This document shows positions 22,116 through 32,488 of a stretch of 64,000 nucleotides of DNA, piece after piece; the stretch's first letter is position 1; the number at the start of each line of letters is the position of its first letter. The notes beneath the pieces were generated by a model. The model saw only the letters and a program-made list of their open reading frames with translations, was not told the origin of the DNA and ran no database searches. The stretch is taken from NCBI RefSeq assembly GCF_026262505.1, contig NC_067207.1:33076082-33140081 (forward strand). The letters run 5' to 3'. Source of the DNA: Trichomonas vaginalis G3 (taxonomy: Eukaryota; Parabasalia; Trichomonadida; Trichomonadidae). The position numbers and the translations under genes were made by a program.

Positions 22116-22649
22116 ATGGATTTAAATAATCCCCAAGCTTTTCTTGAGAATATTCAAAGAAGGATCAGAATTCTTAAAGCAAAATCCGATCTACAAATGA
22201 GCGTGGAAATTCTTACTTCTTCAATTTCACTATTAAAGGATAAAGTTCTCGAAAATCAAGAGAAATTAAAAAAGCTCTCTATTATCTCACAACATGTGAT
22301 TAATATTTTAAAACAATATCCGACAGAAGATAAGAAAGTCAACAGATATATTTTGGAATCTGTAACTGCTGTTAAATTTATTGTTGCAAAATTATCAGAA
22401 AATAAGGAAGAAAAACAAGAAGAATCTATTGATAAGACTATTTTAGTTCTAAACAAATTACAAGATGCAATATTAGATCTTATTAGTTCCGAAGAAACTA
22501 CACTCTCAGATATATTCAACTCTGAAAGAAAAATCGAAGAAATACTATATTATGCAGAAGATTCAAAATTTATTTCAGAGGCTTTGGATAATACCTCATG
22601 GAAGCAACAAATCAACGAACATCGTCAAAGGTTGAATCAGTCAAACTAA
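22116..22649 (+). CDS. Helical coiled-coil protein of unknown function
   Basis: A 177-residue protein from the ATG at 22116 (MDLNNPQAFLENIQRRIRIL), preceded by initiator-like TCATTATTCATT. The open frame extends 41 codons further up, but that stretch lacks protein-like character. The whole protein is predicted helical with heptad-like spacing (KAKSDLQMSVEILTSSISLL; KDKVLENQEKLKKLSII). No family is recognised. It is on the same strand as the LRR gene downstream. Confidence 0.65.
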   Translation: MDLNNPQAFLENIQRRIRILKAKSDLQMSVEILTSSISLLKDKVLENQEKLKKLSIISQHVINILKQYPTEDKKVNRYILESVTAVKFIVAKLSENKEEKQEESIDKTILVLNKLQDAILDLISSEETTLSDIFNSERKIEEILYYAEDSKFISEALDNTSWKQQINEHRQRLNQSN

Positions 22650-22926
22650 TTTTCTTTATATTATATACTTTATTTTTTTGTGTTGGGTTCAGATACTTTC
22701 ATTGTTTGTAAACACTTTGAATATATTATTAGTCAATATAGTTTTTATCAAATCATATGTTGAGCTTTAGAAGTATCTTAGTTAAGTGTAATATTTCCAA
22801 AATTTTTGATTTTTCAAAATAATATCATGCCAAAGTCATTGATCTGATGGAAAATATAACAAATTGAGTATCTTTATGTGATCCATGGCAAGGTAGATTT
22901 CAAATTCAATCAAAAATTTTTAGAGT

Positions 22927-24888
22927 ATGACTAGTGATTCTCAAGAAATAACAATAGCTAATGAAATTGAAGAAGAATCAAGACCACCATCTAAGTACAG
23001 CAAAGACTACTTAACAGACGAAGAATTGCGCTGTATTTTCGAAACAAAATGCCAAGATTCAAAAACTAAATTTTCTGATCAGTTATTACAAAGATTTATC
23101 AAACATTACAGAAGAAGGGAGTGCAGTAAGATATTTTCTTTTCAAAGCGCAGGTATTGGCCCTCAATGCTCGTACGTTATTTATAAGATATTTATGTCAC
23201 ACTCCAACTTTCGTGTGCTAAATCTATCAGGAAATGCCATAGGTAGGGATGGTACCAAATATATTGCACATTTAATCTTACAATCTCCATTTTTAATTTC
23301 AATTGACGTTTCTTCATGTTCTCTCGATGGTGAATCATGTGCATCGCTATTTAATGCACTCGCTTACAATAATTCTGTTGTTTATTTCAATATCAGCAGC
23401 GTTAGTGGTGTTACAAGAAATTCATTCGGCGAAAGCTCAATAGAACACCTTAAATTAATGTTTGAAGGCAATCATATATTGAGTGAATTAAACATTTCAC
23501 AGACAGAAATACCTCCATTTTCGGTTCAATTAATTGCTCATGGTCTTGAGAAGAATAAAACATTAGAGATCCTCAACATATCAAATAACAACTTCAGATC
23601 TGCAGGAGCAGTCCACATTATCAACGCTTTAAAGAGAACTCATCTTAAAGAATTGATATTTTCAAATAATCATATTAAAGATGATGTTGCACCTCATTTC
23701 TCTAATTACATACAAGGAAATAAGTATCTCAAGAAGCTTGATATATCAAGTAACGATTTTACCCATAAATTCATTAATTCTTTTGCTGAATCTTTAATTA
23801 ACAACCAAGTCTTAGAGGAAATTAACATTTCAAAGAATGCCATAACAGGACGTGCCATGGCAACACTTGGTACTGCACTTGCATCAAATAATTATATAAG
23901 AAAAGTCAACATTGCTGGTTGTCAGATTGATGCTAATGGATTCAACGAATTTTGTGTTCGATTTGCTAAGAATACCAATGTTGAAGTCTTTATCGCTCAT
24001 AATAATCCGATTCAAGACAAAGGAATGGAAACTTTTGCTCATGTTATTGAAAATCATACATCTCTCAGAGAAATCGACTTTGAGTTTTGCGAAATGACTG
24101 ATACAGTTACTAAACCTCTCTTTGAAGCTATAGGAAAGTCAAAAATTTCAAAAGTAAATATCAAGAATAATCTTATTCACGACGGAGAAGCTGTTCAACG
24201 CGCCATTGGCATGAACAAAGATTTGATTTCAATTAACTTCGATTATAATGATATAGATTATAAAACTTCGAATGATATTAACAGGTTACTTACAAATAAC
24301 ATCAAAATGATCAAAGAACAACGAGAAAATAATTACCAGAAGGTAGTAATTGACCTAAGAAATACACTTAATGAGCTCCACGACTCTCGCGAAAAAATTA
24401 TTGAAGAAAGAAGATATGGAAAGCTTCTTGACGAACAACTGGCTGATGCTACCAAGCAAAACAATGAAAAATCTGAATCAAGAGCTAAAAATGTGGCCGA
24501 ACTTACAAATAAACTGGCACAAGTAACAAATGAATTACAAAAATTTGTTGATGATAGTAGAATGAATCAGGATTTAATGCAAACTGAAAGTGCAAATATA
24601 GAAGTCTCAGTTCAGAAGCTTGAACAGCAATTTAAGACTGAAACTGATACATTTAAGACTGTATCTAAAGCTTTGAGCGAACTTGAAGCAAGAATTGATG
24701 GTGCAAATACTCAATGCAACATGGACTTGCAACTACTTAAGATGACCAAAGAAGATCTTAAAAAGAGATATCTTGATGCACAATTTAAGATCCAAGAAAG
24801 GTTCAAAGAACTCCATCCCCAGGCCATGAAAGCATCTATCTCTACAAGACCGTCTAGATCTAGAATTAGCCAAAATGATAAAAAATAA
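22927..24888 (+). CDS. Leucine-rich-repeat (RNI-type) protein with C-terminal coiled coil, LRRC45-like
   Basis: A 653-residue protein. Residues about 90-470 hold ten or more ribonuclease-inhibitor-type leucine-rich repeats (FRVLNLSGNAIGRDGTKYI, LEILNISNNNFRSAGAVHII, LKKLDISSNDF). Residues about 470-630 form a long coiled coil, and a basic tail (STRPSRSRISQNDKK) closes the protein. This order and length resemble LRRC45, a centrosome/basal-body linker protein, which would suit a flagellate. Other RNI-type LRR proteins with coiled coils cannot be excluded. Confidence 0.75.
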   Translation: MTSDSQEITIANEIEEESRPPSKYSKDYLTDEELRCIFETKCQDSKTKFSDQLLQRFIKHYRRRECSKIFSFQSAGIGPQCSYVIYKIFMSHSNFRVLNLSGNAIGRDGTKYIAHLILQSPFLISIDVSSCSLDGESCASLFNALAYNNSVVYFNISSVSGVTRNSFGESSIEHLKLMFEGNHILSELNISQTEIPPFSVQLIAHGLEKNKTLEILNISNNNFRSAGAVHIINALKRTHLKELIFSNNHIKDDVAPHFSNYIQGNKYLKKLDISSNDFTHKFINSFAESLINNQVLEEINISKNAITGRAMATLGTALASNNYIRKVNIAGCQIDANGFNEFCVRFAKNTNVEVFIAHNNPIQDKGMETFAHVIENHTSLREIDFEFCEMTDTVTKPLFEAIGKSKISKVNIKNNLIHDGEAVQRAIGMNKDLISINFDYNDIDYKTSNDINRLLTNNIKMIKEQRENNYQKVVIDLRNTLNELHDSREKIIEERRYGKLLDEQLADATKQNNEKSESRAKNVAELTNKLAQVTNELQKFVDDSRMNQDLMQTESANIEVSVQKLEQQFKTETDTFKTVSKALSELEARIDGANTQCNMDLQLLKMTKEDLKKRYLDAQFKIQERFKELHPQAMKASISTRPSRSRISQNDKK

Positions 24889-25147
24889 TCGGGATAATTT
24901 CCAAAATGTTTTGACTTTTGTTTTTGTTTTGATTTGTTATTAAATATTATTGTTAACAATGAATACATTATATTTTCTAAAACGATTCATCTTTTCAAAA
25001 AGTGTATCTACCCTCACCATCAATATTCGATCAAATTTCTTTCGTATTCTTGATTTCAACAACAAACTGCTAGATATTCTCCTCTTAATATATGATATTG
25101 ATTAGAAATTGGAGTAACTTTACCACTTTGCAAAAAAAAATCTTTCG

Positions 25148-26252
25148 ATGAGTCAAGATCTTACACTTGATATCGATTACATTGCTAACAACATTCAAAC
25201 ATACATTGACCAAGAGAACTTCTTTGATATCATTGATAAAGATGTCATTCCTCAGGTTTTAGAAAAAGTAAATCTAAAATCTAAGGATTTCAACACTCTT
25301 TTTTTCTCAAGGCAAATCAAAATATAGTACGTATGAACTATATTCTTTTGCTCGGAAATGCAATATTTTGATTGATTCATTCGAAGATGCGATTAACGTT
25401 CTTAACAGCTACAAAAATAACCTCAAACTTAAATCTACATGTTCTTTAATTGATTACCTTAAGAAAAACAACGAAAAAATTAATTCAGATTCAAAAGAAA
25501 TCACACAATTAAAATCTGAAATTCAAAACTTCAAATCAAAGATAGCTACAATGGAAAATGATATCAATCAATACAAAAACGAAATATCTTCTCTCAATAA
25601 CAAAAACAGTCAATTAAATCAATCTATCAATGAATTTGCAAAAATTTCTGAATTGCGAAATTCAAATGATTTTGATTCAGTTTACAATTTCCTTAAAGAA
25701 CTTTCAGATAAAGATGATAAATTGAATATGTCTATTTCATGTGCAGATGGATTAAGTGAAAAGAGAGATTCTGATCAAAATACTCCACTTATTATGGCAT
25801 GTTTTAATGGAAATCTTCAATTAACAAAATCTCTTATTGAAGGAGGTTGTGATAGAAATGCAGTTAATAAATTCGGAAACAATTGTTTAATTGAAGCATC
25901 TGCAAATGTACATTTTGAAATTGTAAAATATTTAATTGGAGTTGGTTTTGATAAAAATTGGCGAAATAAAGATGGATTTAATGCAATTCTTTGTGCATCA
26001 TCATACGGTCATCTTGAAACAGTTAAATATTTGATAAGTATTGGTTGTGATGTAAACTCTAAATCAAATGATAATGCAAATTGTATTTATTTTGCATCAA
26101 GTAATGGTCATCTTGAAACAGTTAAATACCTTGTTTCAGCTGGAGGAAATCCAAATGAGAATGATAAATACGGATGGTCTCCGATGGTTATAGCATCAAA
26201 AAATGGCCATCGTGAGATCGTGAAATATTTGTTGCAATGCAATATTAAATGA
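25148..26252 (+). pseudogene. Frameshifted paralogue of the ankyrin gene at 4963-6363
   Basis: Begins MSQDLTLDIDYIANNIQTYI, parallel to the intact protein. The frame is lost after about 53 codons at a T-run near 25300-25307 (NTLFFSRQIKI then stop). It resumes in another frame at about 25368 with MIDSFEDAINVLNSYKNNLK and continues through coiled coil and five ankyrin repeats. The last repeat differs from the paralogue and ends early. The second part could still be expressed from the downstream ATG, giving 294 residues without the N-terminal domain. The segment about 25592-26140 is almost identical to the intact gene although the flanks are more diverged. Confidence 0.75.
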
Positions 26253-27129
26253 TAAAATTTAATTGCTTATATTGATTTTTTTTATCATTTAATTTTAATG
26301 GAAGCATCAGATTCAATCATCCGAGGAAACTCATATCCATATTGATCTGATGCTACCATTAGACTCCAATAAACTATGCTTTGGAGTAGGTGACAAAAGT
26401 GCATACTCTTAAACAACCGTCGGATTTCCGGGTGAAATCGTGACACACTTTCGTCTTTCGTAGGCAGTGGTGGTTGTTACAAAAGGTAACTTCGAATGTA
26501 GCGTGAAATCTGCAAAAAAAATTCTGAAATTTGAATGGAGAACACAAAAATTGAATAGTTTACGTCAATAAAAAGAGAAAAATGAAGCCAATGTGTCTCG
26601 AACCTAGGACTTAGAGCAGCAATCCCACTGTTTATCACATTACACTACATGCATCTCTCACCTTAGTGAATGAGATCAACTATATGATAACTTTTTCCCC
26701 ATTATATTCTTGTGGAAAAGTGACAAATAGCAACTTTGACCCTCTCTCCTATGCTTTATTCATTAATCATTAATGATTTACTCGATTTTATTTTGTGTCA
26801 AAAAGTTTCAACTCTAAACTGTATGACATCTCTCAAAAAGTTGAAGGTAGGTATGCCTTTTGACAGGCAGTTTATTATGTTGGAAAAGATCGAATTTCCT
26901 TTCTCACATATAAACTCGTTTTAATATACAAAGTCTCCTAATCGTACTTTTGCTTCAATGTTGAGTGAATATTCAAAAATTTGAAATAGGGATTTTCTGA
27001 AGGAATATGATTTTACTCTAATTGAATAAATTTATTATAAAACGCTTAATTTAAATTCATATCGACAATAGTCACCCAAAGTATTTACAATTCTAAAAAT
27101 ATTAGAGGAAAATTATAAATAAATAAATT
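26253..27129. other. Intergenic region with a tRNA-like relic
   Basis: AT-rich DNA. A minus-strand stretch at about 26594-26655 has a B-box-like GGTTCGAGACAC and an A-box-like TAGTGTAATG, but the stems do not pair, so it is at most a decayed tRNA-derived sequence. An AAAAGTGACA motif at 26716-26725 precedes a 57-codon open frame. Confidence 0.4.
26751..26924 (+). CDS. Small open frame behind a promoter-like motif
   Basis: A 57-codon open frame (MLYSLIINDLLDFILCQKVS at its start) begins 25 bases after the AAAAGTGACA word at 26716-26725. Its middle (LNCMTSLKKLKVGMPFDRQF) is weakly reminiscent of a leucine-rich fragment. It may be a gene remnant or chance. It is listed only because of the motif in front. 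Confidence 0.2.
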   Translation: MLYSLIINDLLDFILCQKVSTLNCMTSLKKLKVGMPFDRQFIMLEKIEFPFSHINSF

Positions 27130-28191
27130 TTAATCGACACCGGAATTTTGAGCATCTATTTCGCGTTGTAATTTCTCAGCTTCTTCCTTAGATGGGAGAT
27201 TCTCTGGTCCAAGTAAGATTGCTCCAATTCTAAGAGTCAATTCTTGGCATCTTTCATCTTTTTCTTGAGCTTGGACTTCTCTCATCACGAATACGACGTG
27301 GTGCTGAATCAGATGTTGTTTACCAACTTCTGACTGTGTAAGAAGCATCAGTGTTTCAAGGAGATTGCGTCTATTTTCTGTAACTTGTTCTAAGCCTGGG
27401 AATGAAACGCCAGGGAACGCTTGTTGTAACATTTCGAATGCTGTGATATTATCTTCAATTGATGGTGGAACGAGTGGTCTGATGATATGTTTGAGAATGT
27501 TTGCCTCTTCGAGGAGGAATTGATGGCGGGTATTATCGAAACAAAGATTCCTGATAACGCCAATGATGCCTTGCTTACGGATTGGGTTATTTGATGACAT
27601 AGATTCGAGGAATGATGGCATGAAGAATTTAGGATTCTCATAAAAGATCTCACGACCTTCTTTGACGAGGGTTGCGTTCATTAAAACCATAGCTGCGTAT
27701 TCATATTCGTCATTGATTGTTGTAGACGCTTTAATTGGAAGACCTTTGAGCATTTCTGTCTGTGGAATTGCGTATTCAGCTGGTGGAGTAGCAAAGCGGA
27801 TTGCTAATCTCAATAATCTTTGACCTTTTAATTCTGGGTCTTTAAGATCAAGTAAATCAAGAGTACCTTGATGTTCAGTTGTAATGTTTGTCAAAAGCAT
27901 TAAACGATAGTTGACATTTGATGGAATTGCAGCAATTGAAGCTTCAAGAAGACGAGTAACGCCGCCAAAGGAAATAATTTGACGAATTGCTTCATTGTAC
28001 TTTGATGTCATATCAATGAGAGCAATTAAAGCGTTAGCAGATACTTCAATGTTTGTATGTGATGTTAATTTAAGAAGTTCTGGAATGACAGCTGGAATAT
28101 TTTGGCCTTGGCAAAGCTTCGTAGCTTCGACAAGTACTCTTTCGTCATTAGATGTGAGATATCCTCTAAGTTGAGTGATTACTTGATCCAT
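27130..28191 (-). CDS. HGH1: HGH1-family armadillo-repeat protein
   Basis: A 353-residue protein from the ATG at 28191 (MDQVITQLRGYL). That start is chosen because CCTTTTCCTTTT lies just upstream, as in the trichomonad CCTTT start motif, and because the 24 codons above it are not family-like. Armadillo-type helices are followed by the family signature NPIRKQGIIGVIRNLCFDNTR (about 215-235), the RPLVPPS segment and NRRNLLETLMLLTQSEVGKQ near the C terminus. HGH1 in fungi and animals assists folding of elongation factor 2 with the TRiC chaperonin; that role is carried over from the family. Confidence 0.8.
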   Translation of the reverse strand: MDQVITQLRGYLTSNDERVLVEATKLCQGQNIPAVIPELLKLTSHTNIEVSANALIALIDMTSKYNEAIRQIISFGGVTRLLEASIAAIPSNVNYRLMLLTNITTEHQGTLDLLDLKDPELKGQRLLRLAIRFATPPAEYAIPQTEMLKGLPIKASTTINDEYEYAAMVLMNATLVKEGREIFYENPKFFMPSFLESMSSNNPIRKQGIIGVIRNLCFDNTRHQFLLEEANILKHIIRPLVPPSIEDNITAFEMLQQAFPGVSFPGLEQVTENRRNLLETLMLLTQSEVGKQHLIQHHVVFVMREVQAQEKDERCQELTLRIGAILLGPENLPSKEEAEKLQREIDAQNSGVD

Positions 28192-28792
28192 ATTCAAAAA
28201 AGGAAAAGGACTAAAATTTTGAGAAATTTTGTTTGGCCAAAATCTCATAAAATCTGTGTCCATTCAATTGGAAAATCGGGATAGTTTATCAAAAACATGA
28301 ATATTTCTGTTAAAGATTTCACGTAAAAATTGATGTGTCTACTTTCCATTCAAAATATCTGTCACTTTTTTGGAGCTTCCAAATAAACATTTCTATTCTA
28401 TGCACTATCTTTTGTTCTATATTACTAAAGTCTGATTTGATTTTATTATATTGTCGTTATACAACTTAGTTTGATAATTTGTTTTGCATAAGAATGCAAG
28501 CAAAATGAATTAGTTGTTGTAATTTAAATATATAAAAATTCAAGAATATATGATATATGTGGGATATATTGGAATCATTCATCAGACCCATAAACGTGTA
28601 ATTGCATTGCAAAGAATTATTTATTCAAATTCAAAATTATTAAAAATAAGTTATTTATAGAATGGTATAATTAAAACCGTTTTTAACAATTAAAACAATT
28701 AATAACAATATCAACTTTTTCCCGATTGATGAATTTCATTAGAAATTCTCTTCTGTAAAAGTTTGTTTTTTTCTAATGATAAATACAATATG
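28192..28792. other. Intergenic region
   Basis: Upstream region of the HGH1 gene and 3' flank of the next gene. A minus-strand AAAAAGTGACA word lies at 28360-28370, about 170 bases before the HGH1 ATG, further away than in the other genes. Confidence 0.45.
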
Positions 28793-29443
28793 TTATACCT
28801 TTCTAATGGAGAGTTTTCCTGAGGTAATATCAAGTCCGCGGAGTAATTTATATTTCAATATTGGTAATTTAACAGCATAAGTACATTTTCTTTTATAGGA
28901 AATATTTTTCTCGTCAGATAGGGCAACATCTAAATAGGATTCCTCTCCATCTTTGTAAACTTCAGTTGAATTTCTAAAATCATTCAAATATTCTCCACCA
29001 AATAGAATAGCTTCCGTTGAACTATATCTACAAACTACGGTGAAGTTGTATTTAAATTTGTTCCTAAGTAAATAAGGATTGTATAATAATGTTTGAAATG
29101 CAACGTATTTGGGTGAAATTTCTTTGAACAACCCATGTTCTTCAAGTTTTTCGTTTGTAAATATATTTTCTTCTTTTGATAAGACTAAATCAGGATCTAA
29201 AATTAACAAACTGCACTGATTCTGAGGTTCAACTAGTTGTATTCTATTTTTGAATTCTAGAATTTCTGGAAATTCGCTTAGATTAGAATTTTTGATTAAA
29301 TCTTGGGTTGGATAGCATTTAAAAGCAAAGAAACAGCGTTTTTCTTTGGCGTCAATAAAAGCGCATTTAACAAAAGAATTCTCATTCTCGAATTCGCTGC
29401 TCCACTTGGAAACATCAACATCTTCCAAAAATGCTCCAATCAT
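28793..29443 (-). CDS. Conserved-looking protein of unknown function
   Basis: A 216-residue intact frame beginning MIGAFLEDVDVSKWSSEFEN. The composition is mixed alpha/beta with strands such as NFTVVCRYSSTEAILFGGEY and CTYAVKLPILKYKLL. No signal peptide, membrane segment or motif is recognised. It is divergent from the RING gene at 29665 with about 220 bases between them. TATCGT, a Myb-site-like word, occurs in its short upstream region on the minus strand. Confidence 0.6.
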   Translation of the reverse strand: MIGAFLEDVDVSKWSSEFENENSFVKCAFIDAKEKRCFFAFKCYPTQDLIKNSNLSEFPEILEFKNRIQLVEPQNQCSLLILDPDLVLSKEENIFTNEKLEEHGLFKEISPKYVAFQTLLYNPYLLRNKFKYNFTVVCRYSSTEAILFGGEYLNDFRNSTEVYKDGEESYLDVALSDEKNISYKRKCTYAVKLPILKYKLLRGLDITSGKLSIRKV

Positions 29444-29664
29444 TTTGACTTCAGAATATAACTCACTACGATAAGCATATTATTACAATGGATATTAAAC
29501 AACAGGAAAATATATATTAAGTCCCTTAATCAATCAAATTTCTTACAATTTTTTTCGAAAAAAGCTTTGTGTTTTAAAATTTTTGCTAAATTGTATTGTA
29601 AACATCTTATAGATACTAACTCTTCTAATTATATTGTGTTTTTATTTAAAAATTTTTAATAAAC

Positions 29665-31056
29665 GTGCACTTCAACAAAATTACCTCCCCATCCTTTACC
29701 GAAGCTATTGAAGCGGCAAGAGACCACTTGACCTGCTTTATTTGTATGGAAAGCTCTAGACAATCAGTAATGATGCACTGCTGTCAAAAAATTGCGTGCA
29801 AAAGTTGCGTTGACGAATGGTTTTCAAAGAATCAAACATGCCCTTACTGTAGAGAAAACTTTAAAGACCCAACAATCCCTAAATATACCGACGTATCATG
29901 GCTCGATTGCGTTTCTGAGATTATTAATGTCTATTCCTTGACTGCAGATCAAGAAACCATTTGTCCTCTACATTCAAAGCAATACGAATACATTTGTCAA
30001 GATTGCAATCAGTATATATGCGCTGGATGTCTTTTTGATATGATTACTGGCGCTTCAAATAAACATAAAAACCATAAATTAATTTCAATTCAAGAAGAAT
30101 TCTCCAAAATCAAGCAAAAGATTATTCAGAAGATGCCAGCAATCGTTCAGTATTTGGATAAGTTAAAAGAATACGCTTTAGATTTACGTCAAAATTCACG
30201 GGATTTAAACGGAGACAAAGATGAAATAAACGGAGATATGGCCGAAAAATTCAATGTAATAATCAAACTTGTTAAAAACGAGTTTCAGCAAAGGGATGAA
30301 ATTTTAACAAGACTTAAAGCTCTTGGCGCCAATGCAATTAATGATCTTAATGAAGAGATCAAAGCAGCTAAAGCCCAGCTTTCAAATGGCACTGCAGCAT
30401 CAATTACTGAAGCATTGAACAATCTTAAAGCTGTCGAGCGAAAGAACGAAAAATTCAAGAACATTGCAAGTACTACTTTACTTAAAAATCCACTCCTACC
30501 CGATTATCACACGTTTGAGATCAGAATACCCAATTTCATCGAAATTAAAAACAAATACGAATTATTACCACAAGATGAAGTTAGATACATTTATTCTAAG
30601 AAAATACCATGCTATGGCAATAAATGGCGTGCTAAAATCTATCCAAATGGAAATGGAAACGGACTTGGAACTCATTTATCATTTTTTGTTGAACTTCTTT
30701 CAGGTCCTGTTGAATTAACACCATATCAATACAGAGTTGAAGTTATTCCAACAAACCCAGGTGCTGCACAAATCTGGAAACAATATTCTTCCGATTATAT
30801 CTCGACAGATTCTTGGGGATGGAATAAAGCTGCTTCTTTGTCTACAATTACAACTCCTGATTATATAGATAAGAATGAAACATTAACTTTGCAGTTAAGT
30901 ATCAGAGCTTGTGCAAGATATCAAGAATGTGCAGACATGAAAGCTTTGATTGACAGAAAGAGACAGAAAATAAAGGCTTTGAAAGAGCTTTTGAAGCGAA
31001 ATGAAGTTTCAACAGATAAAGTCGAAACAGAAGAAGATGAAGAAGATGGTGAGTAA
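29665..31056 (+). CDS. TRIM37-like RING, B-box, coiled-coil and MATH protein
   Basis: The frame encodes about 463 residues. A RING finger comes first (CFICMES, then CKSCVDEWFSKNQTCPYC, residues about 24-63). A B-box follows (CPLHSKQYEYICQDCNQYIC, about 98-140), then a coiled coil (about 150-265) and a MATH domain (about 290-430, with GLGTHLSFFVEL and WGWNKAASLSTI). A charged tail ends the protein. This order is that of TRIM37, a ubiquitin ligase. Oddly, no ATG starts the frame: it opens two codons after a TAA, the first codon shown is GTG, and the first in-frame ATG (29746) lies inside the RING. The true start may need an upstream exon, or the 5' end may be damaged. Confidence 0.8.
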   Translation: MHFNKITSPSFTEAIEAARDHLTCFICMESSRQSVMMHCCQKIACKSCVDEWFSKNQTCPYCRENFKDPTIPKYTDVSWLDCVSEIINVYSLTADQETICPLHSKQYEYICQDCNQYICAGCLFDMITGASNKHKNHKLISIQEEFSKIKQKIIQKMPAIVQYLDKLKEYALDLRQNSRDLNGDKDEINGDMAEKFNVIIKLVKNEFQQRDEILTRLKALGANAINDLNEEIKAAKAQLSNGTAASITEALNNLKAVERKNEKFKNIASTTLLKNPLLPDYHTFEIRIPNFIEIKNKYELLPQDEVRYIYSKKIPCYGNKWRAKIYPNGNGNGLGTHLSFFVELLSGPVELTPYQYRVEVIPTNPGAAQIWKQYSSDYISTDSWGWNKAASLSTITTPDYIDKNETLTLQLSIRACARYQECADMKALIDRKRQKIKALKELLKRNEVSTDKVETEEDEEDGE

Positions 31057-31687
31057 CTATTATTATTTATTATTTTGTTTACTAAAGCATATTTATTTTT
31101 GAACAATATTTTACTTTAATCCAATACTCAGAATGAAATATGTTTGATATAAATATACGACAAATCGTGCACTGCAAATGAGGATCAGAAGCTAGTCGTT
31201 TTCCATCAAGATGTAAAGGTTTACACACGAAGATTATGATTAATAATATGATATGACCATATATTATCAGTAAACCACTAAAGTGAATTATTATCATTAA
31301 AGGTTATCTTAAAATGAGGTCTAACTTTTTTCTTAGTGCTCAATAACTTGACGTTATTAGATAAAATTGATTTCTCTCTACCCGTAGATGATTTACATAT
31401 TCGTGAGTCACTCTTTAATATCGAATTTATGAGTTTTTATAAATAATTGGAAAATTATTCGAAATTTCATTTTTAGAAAATGCAGATTGATTCCAAGTAA
31501 GATTCGTTATAAATCATTGCCAATAAACGGCGCTGATAGTTGAATGAAAAATGATTTCTTTAAGTTTTAAGTACATTTTAATCAATACTCTACATAATAT
31601 CAACAAAATACGATTTCCTAATCAATAATATCAAAAGCAAGAAGTAATTTTGATTCCAATCAACTGAATATATAACAAACATTGTAT
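31057..31687. other. Intergenic region
   Basis: Converging 3' flanks of the RING gene and the SmD2 gene, about 630 bases of AT-rich DNA. No gene, RNA or repeat is supported. Confidence 0.5.
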
Positions 31688-32023
31688 TTATGCAGAATTT
31701 TCGATTGGCTTTGGATTTGGATAAATGCATATAACGTTATCACCGCGCAAAAACAATCTATTAATTCTTCTTTGAATTGGAGCTGCTGCTGGCTGACCAG
31801 GCTTTGCAGGAGTAGGAGTAATTTCAATAACATGTTCTAAAATCATATTCCAGTGCCTATCAACTGCTTTAATGTAACCGTATAATTTTCTGTTACTTCT
31901 GAGTGCAATTAATAATGGTTCTTTATCATAAACAGCCTTAACTATAGGAGCCATTGGTCCTGTTTGTAGATTTGTCATTTCGCTTGGTTCCATAGAATCC
32001 TCTGGTTGTGGATCTTCAGTCAT
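31688..32023 (-). CDS. SmD2: Spliceosomal Sm-core protein SmD2
   Basis: A 111-residue protein starting at the ATG at 32023 (MTEDPQPEDS). Sm motif 1 is seen as PLLIALRSNRKLYGYIKAVD with RHWNMILEHVIEI. A proline-rich loop follows (PTPAKPGQPAAAP), and Sm motif 2 reads RRINRLFLRGDNVICIY. The long loop between the two motifs and the GPMAPIVKAV start are typical of SmD2, which with SmD1 and the other Sm proteins forms the ring around U1, U2, U4 and U5 snRNA. The length fits the family. Confidence 0.9.
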   Translation of the reverse strand: MTEDPQPEDSMEPSEMTNLQTGPMAPIVKAVYDKEPLLIALRSNRKLYGYIKAVDRHWNMILEHVIEITPTPAKPGQPAAAPIQRRINRLFLRGDNVICIYPNPKPIENSA

Positions 32024-32488
32024 CCTAAAAAGTAAAAAAAAAATTATATGGCACAATATCGATATTTTAATATACAATACCACTAAGGGAAAAAATTTAA
32101 ATCTAATAAATTTCACTCCAAAAACACCATACTATAGTAAAATCAAATAATATCTTAGCAAAGATCAAAACAAGAAGCCGCAATTGCGATACTTTGTGAA
32201 TCCATATCTTTGCAATGATATTGAGTGGCAGAAATAATTAAATATATTGATTTTAATCAAAATAAGAGATTATCAATTGTGATTTGGACAATGCATGTAA
32301 AAGGATATATCAAATATATTTTTGAACTCTCAACATTTGAAATCATTAAATATAATTAATTTTGATTTTTTGATTATTCACAATAATAAATATTTTATCT
32401 ATCTAAATGTCTTGAAGTTATGATAAATGTTATGACAAAAGATAATAAAAGAAAACAAAACTTTATATCATATATAAACACAAATATA
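32024..32488. other. Intergenic region
   Basis: AT-rich spacer between two minus-strand genes, with an A/T-rich leader before the SmD2 start (minus strand TTTACTTTTTAGG immediately before the ATG). Nothing else is supported. Confidence 0.5.

Noticed and set aside
26594-26655. tRNA gene on the minus strand
   Set aside because: A- and B-box-like words exist, but neither acceptor, anticodon nor T stems pair. At most a relic.
29550-29665. Spliceosomal intron before the RING gene
   Set aside because: A word ACTAAC occurs near 29616, but the rest of the trichomonad 3' intron signal and a GTATGT donor are missing.
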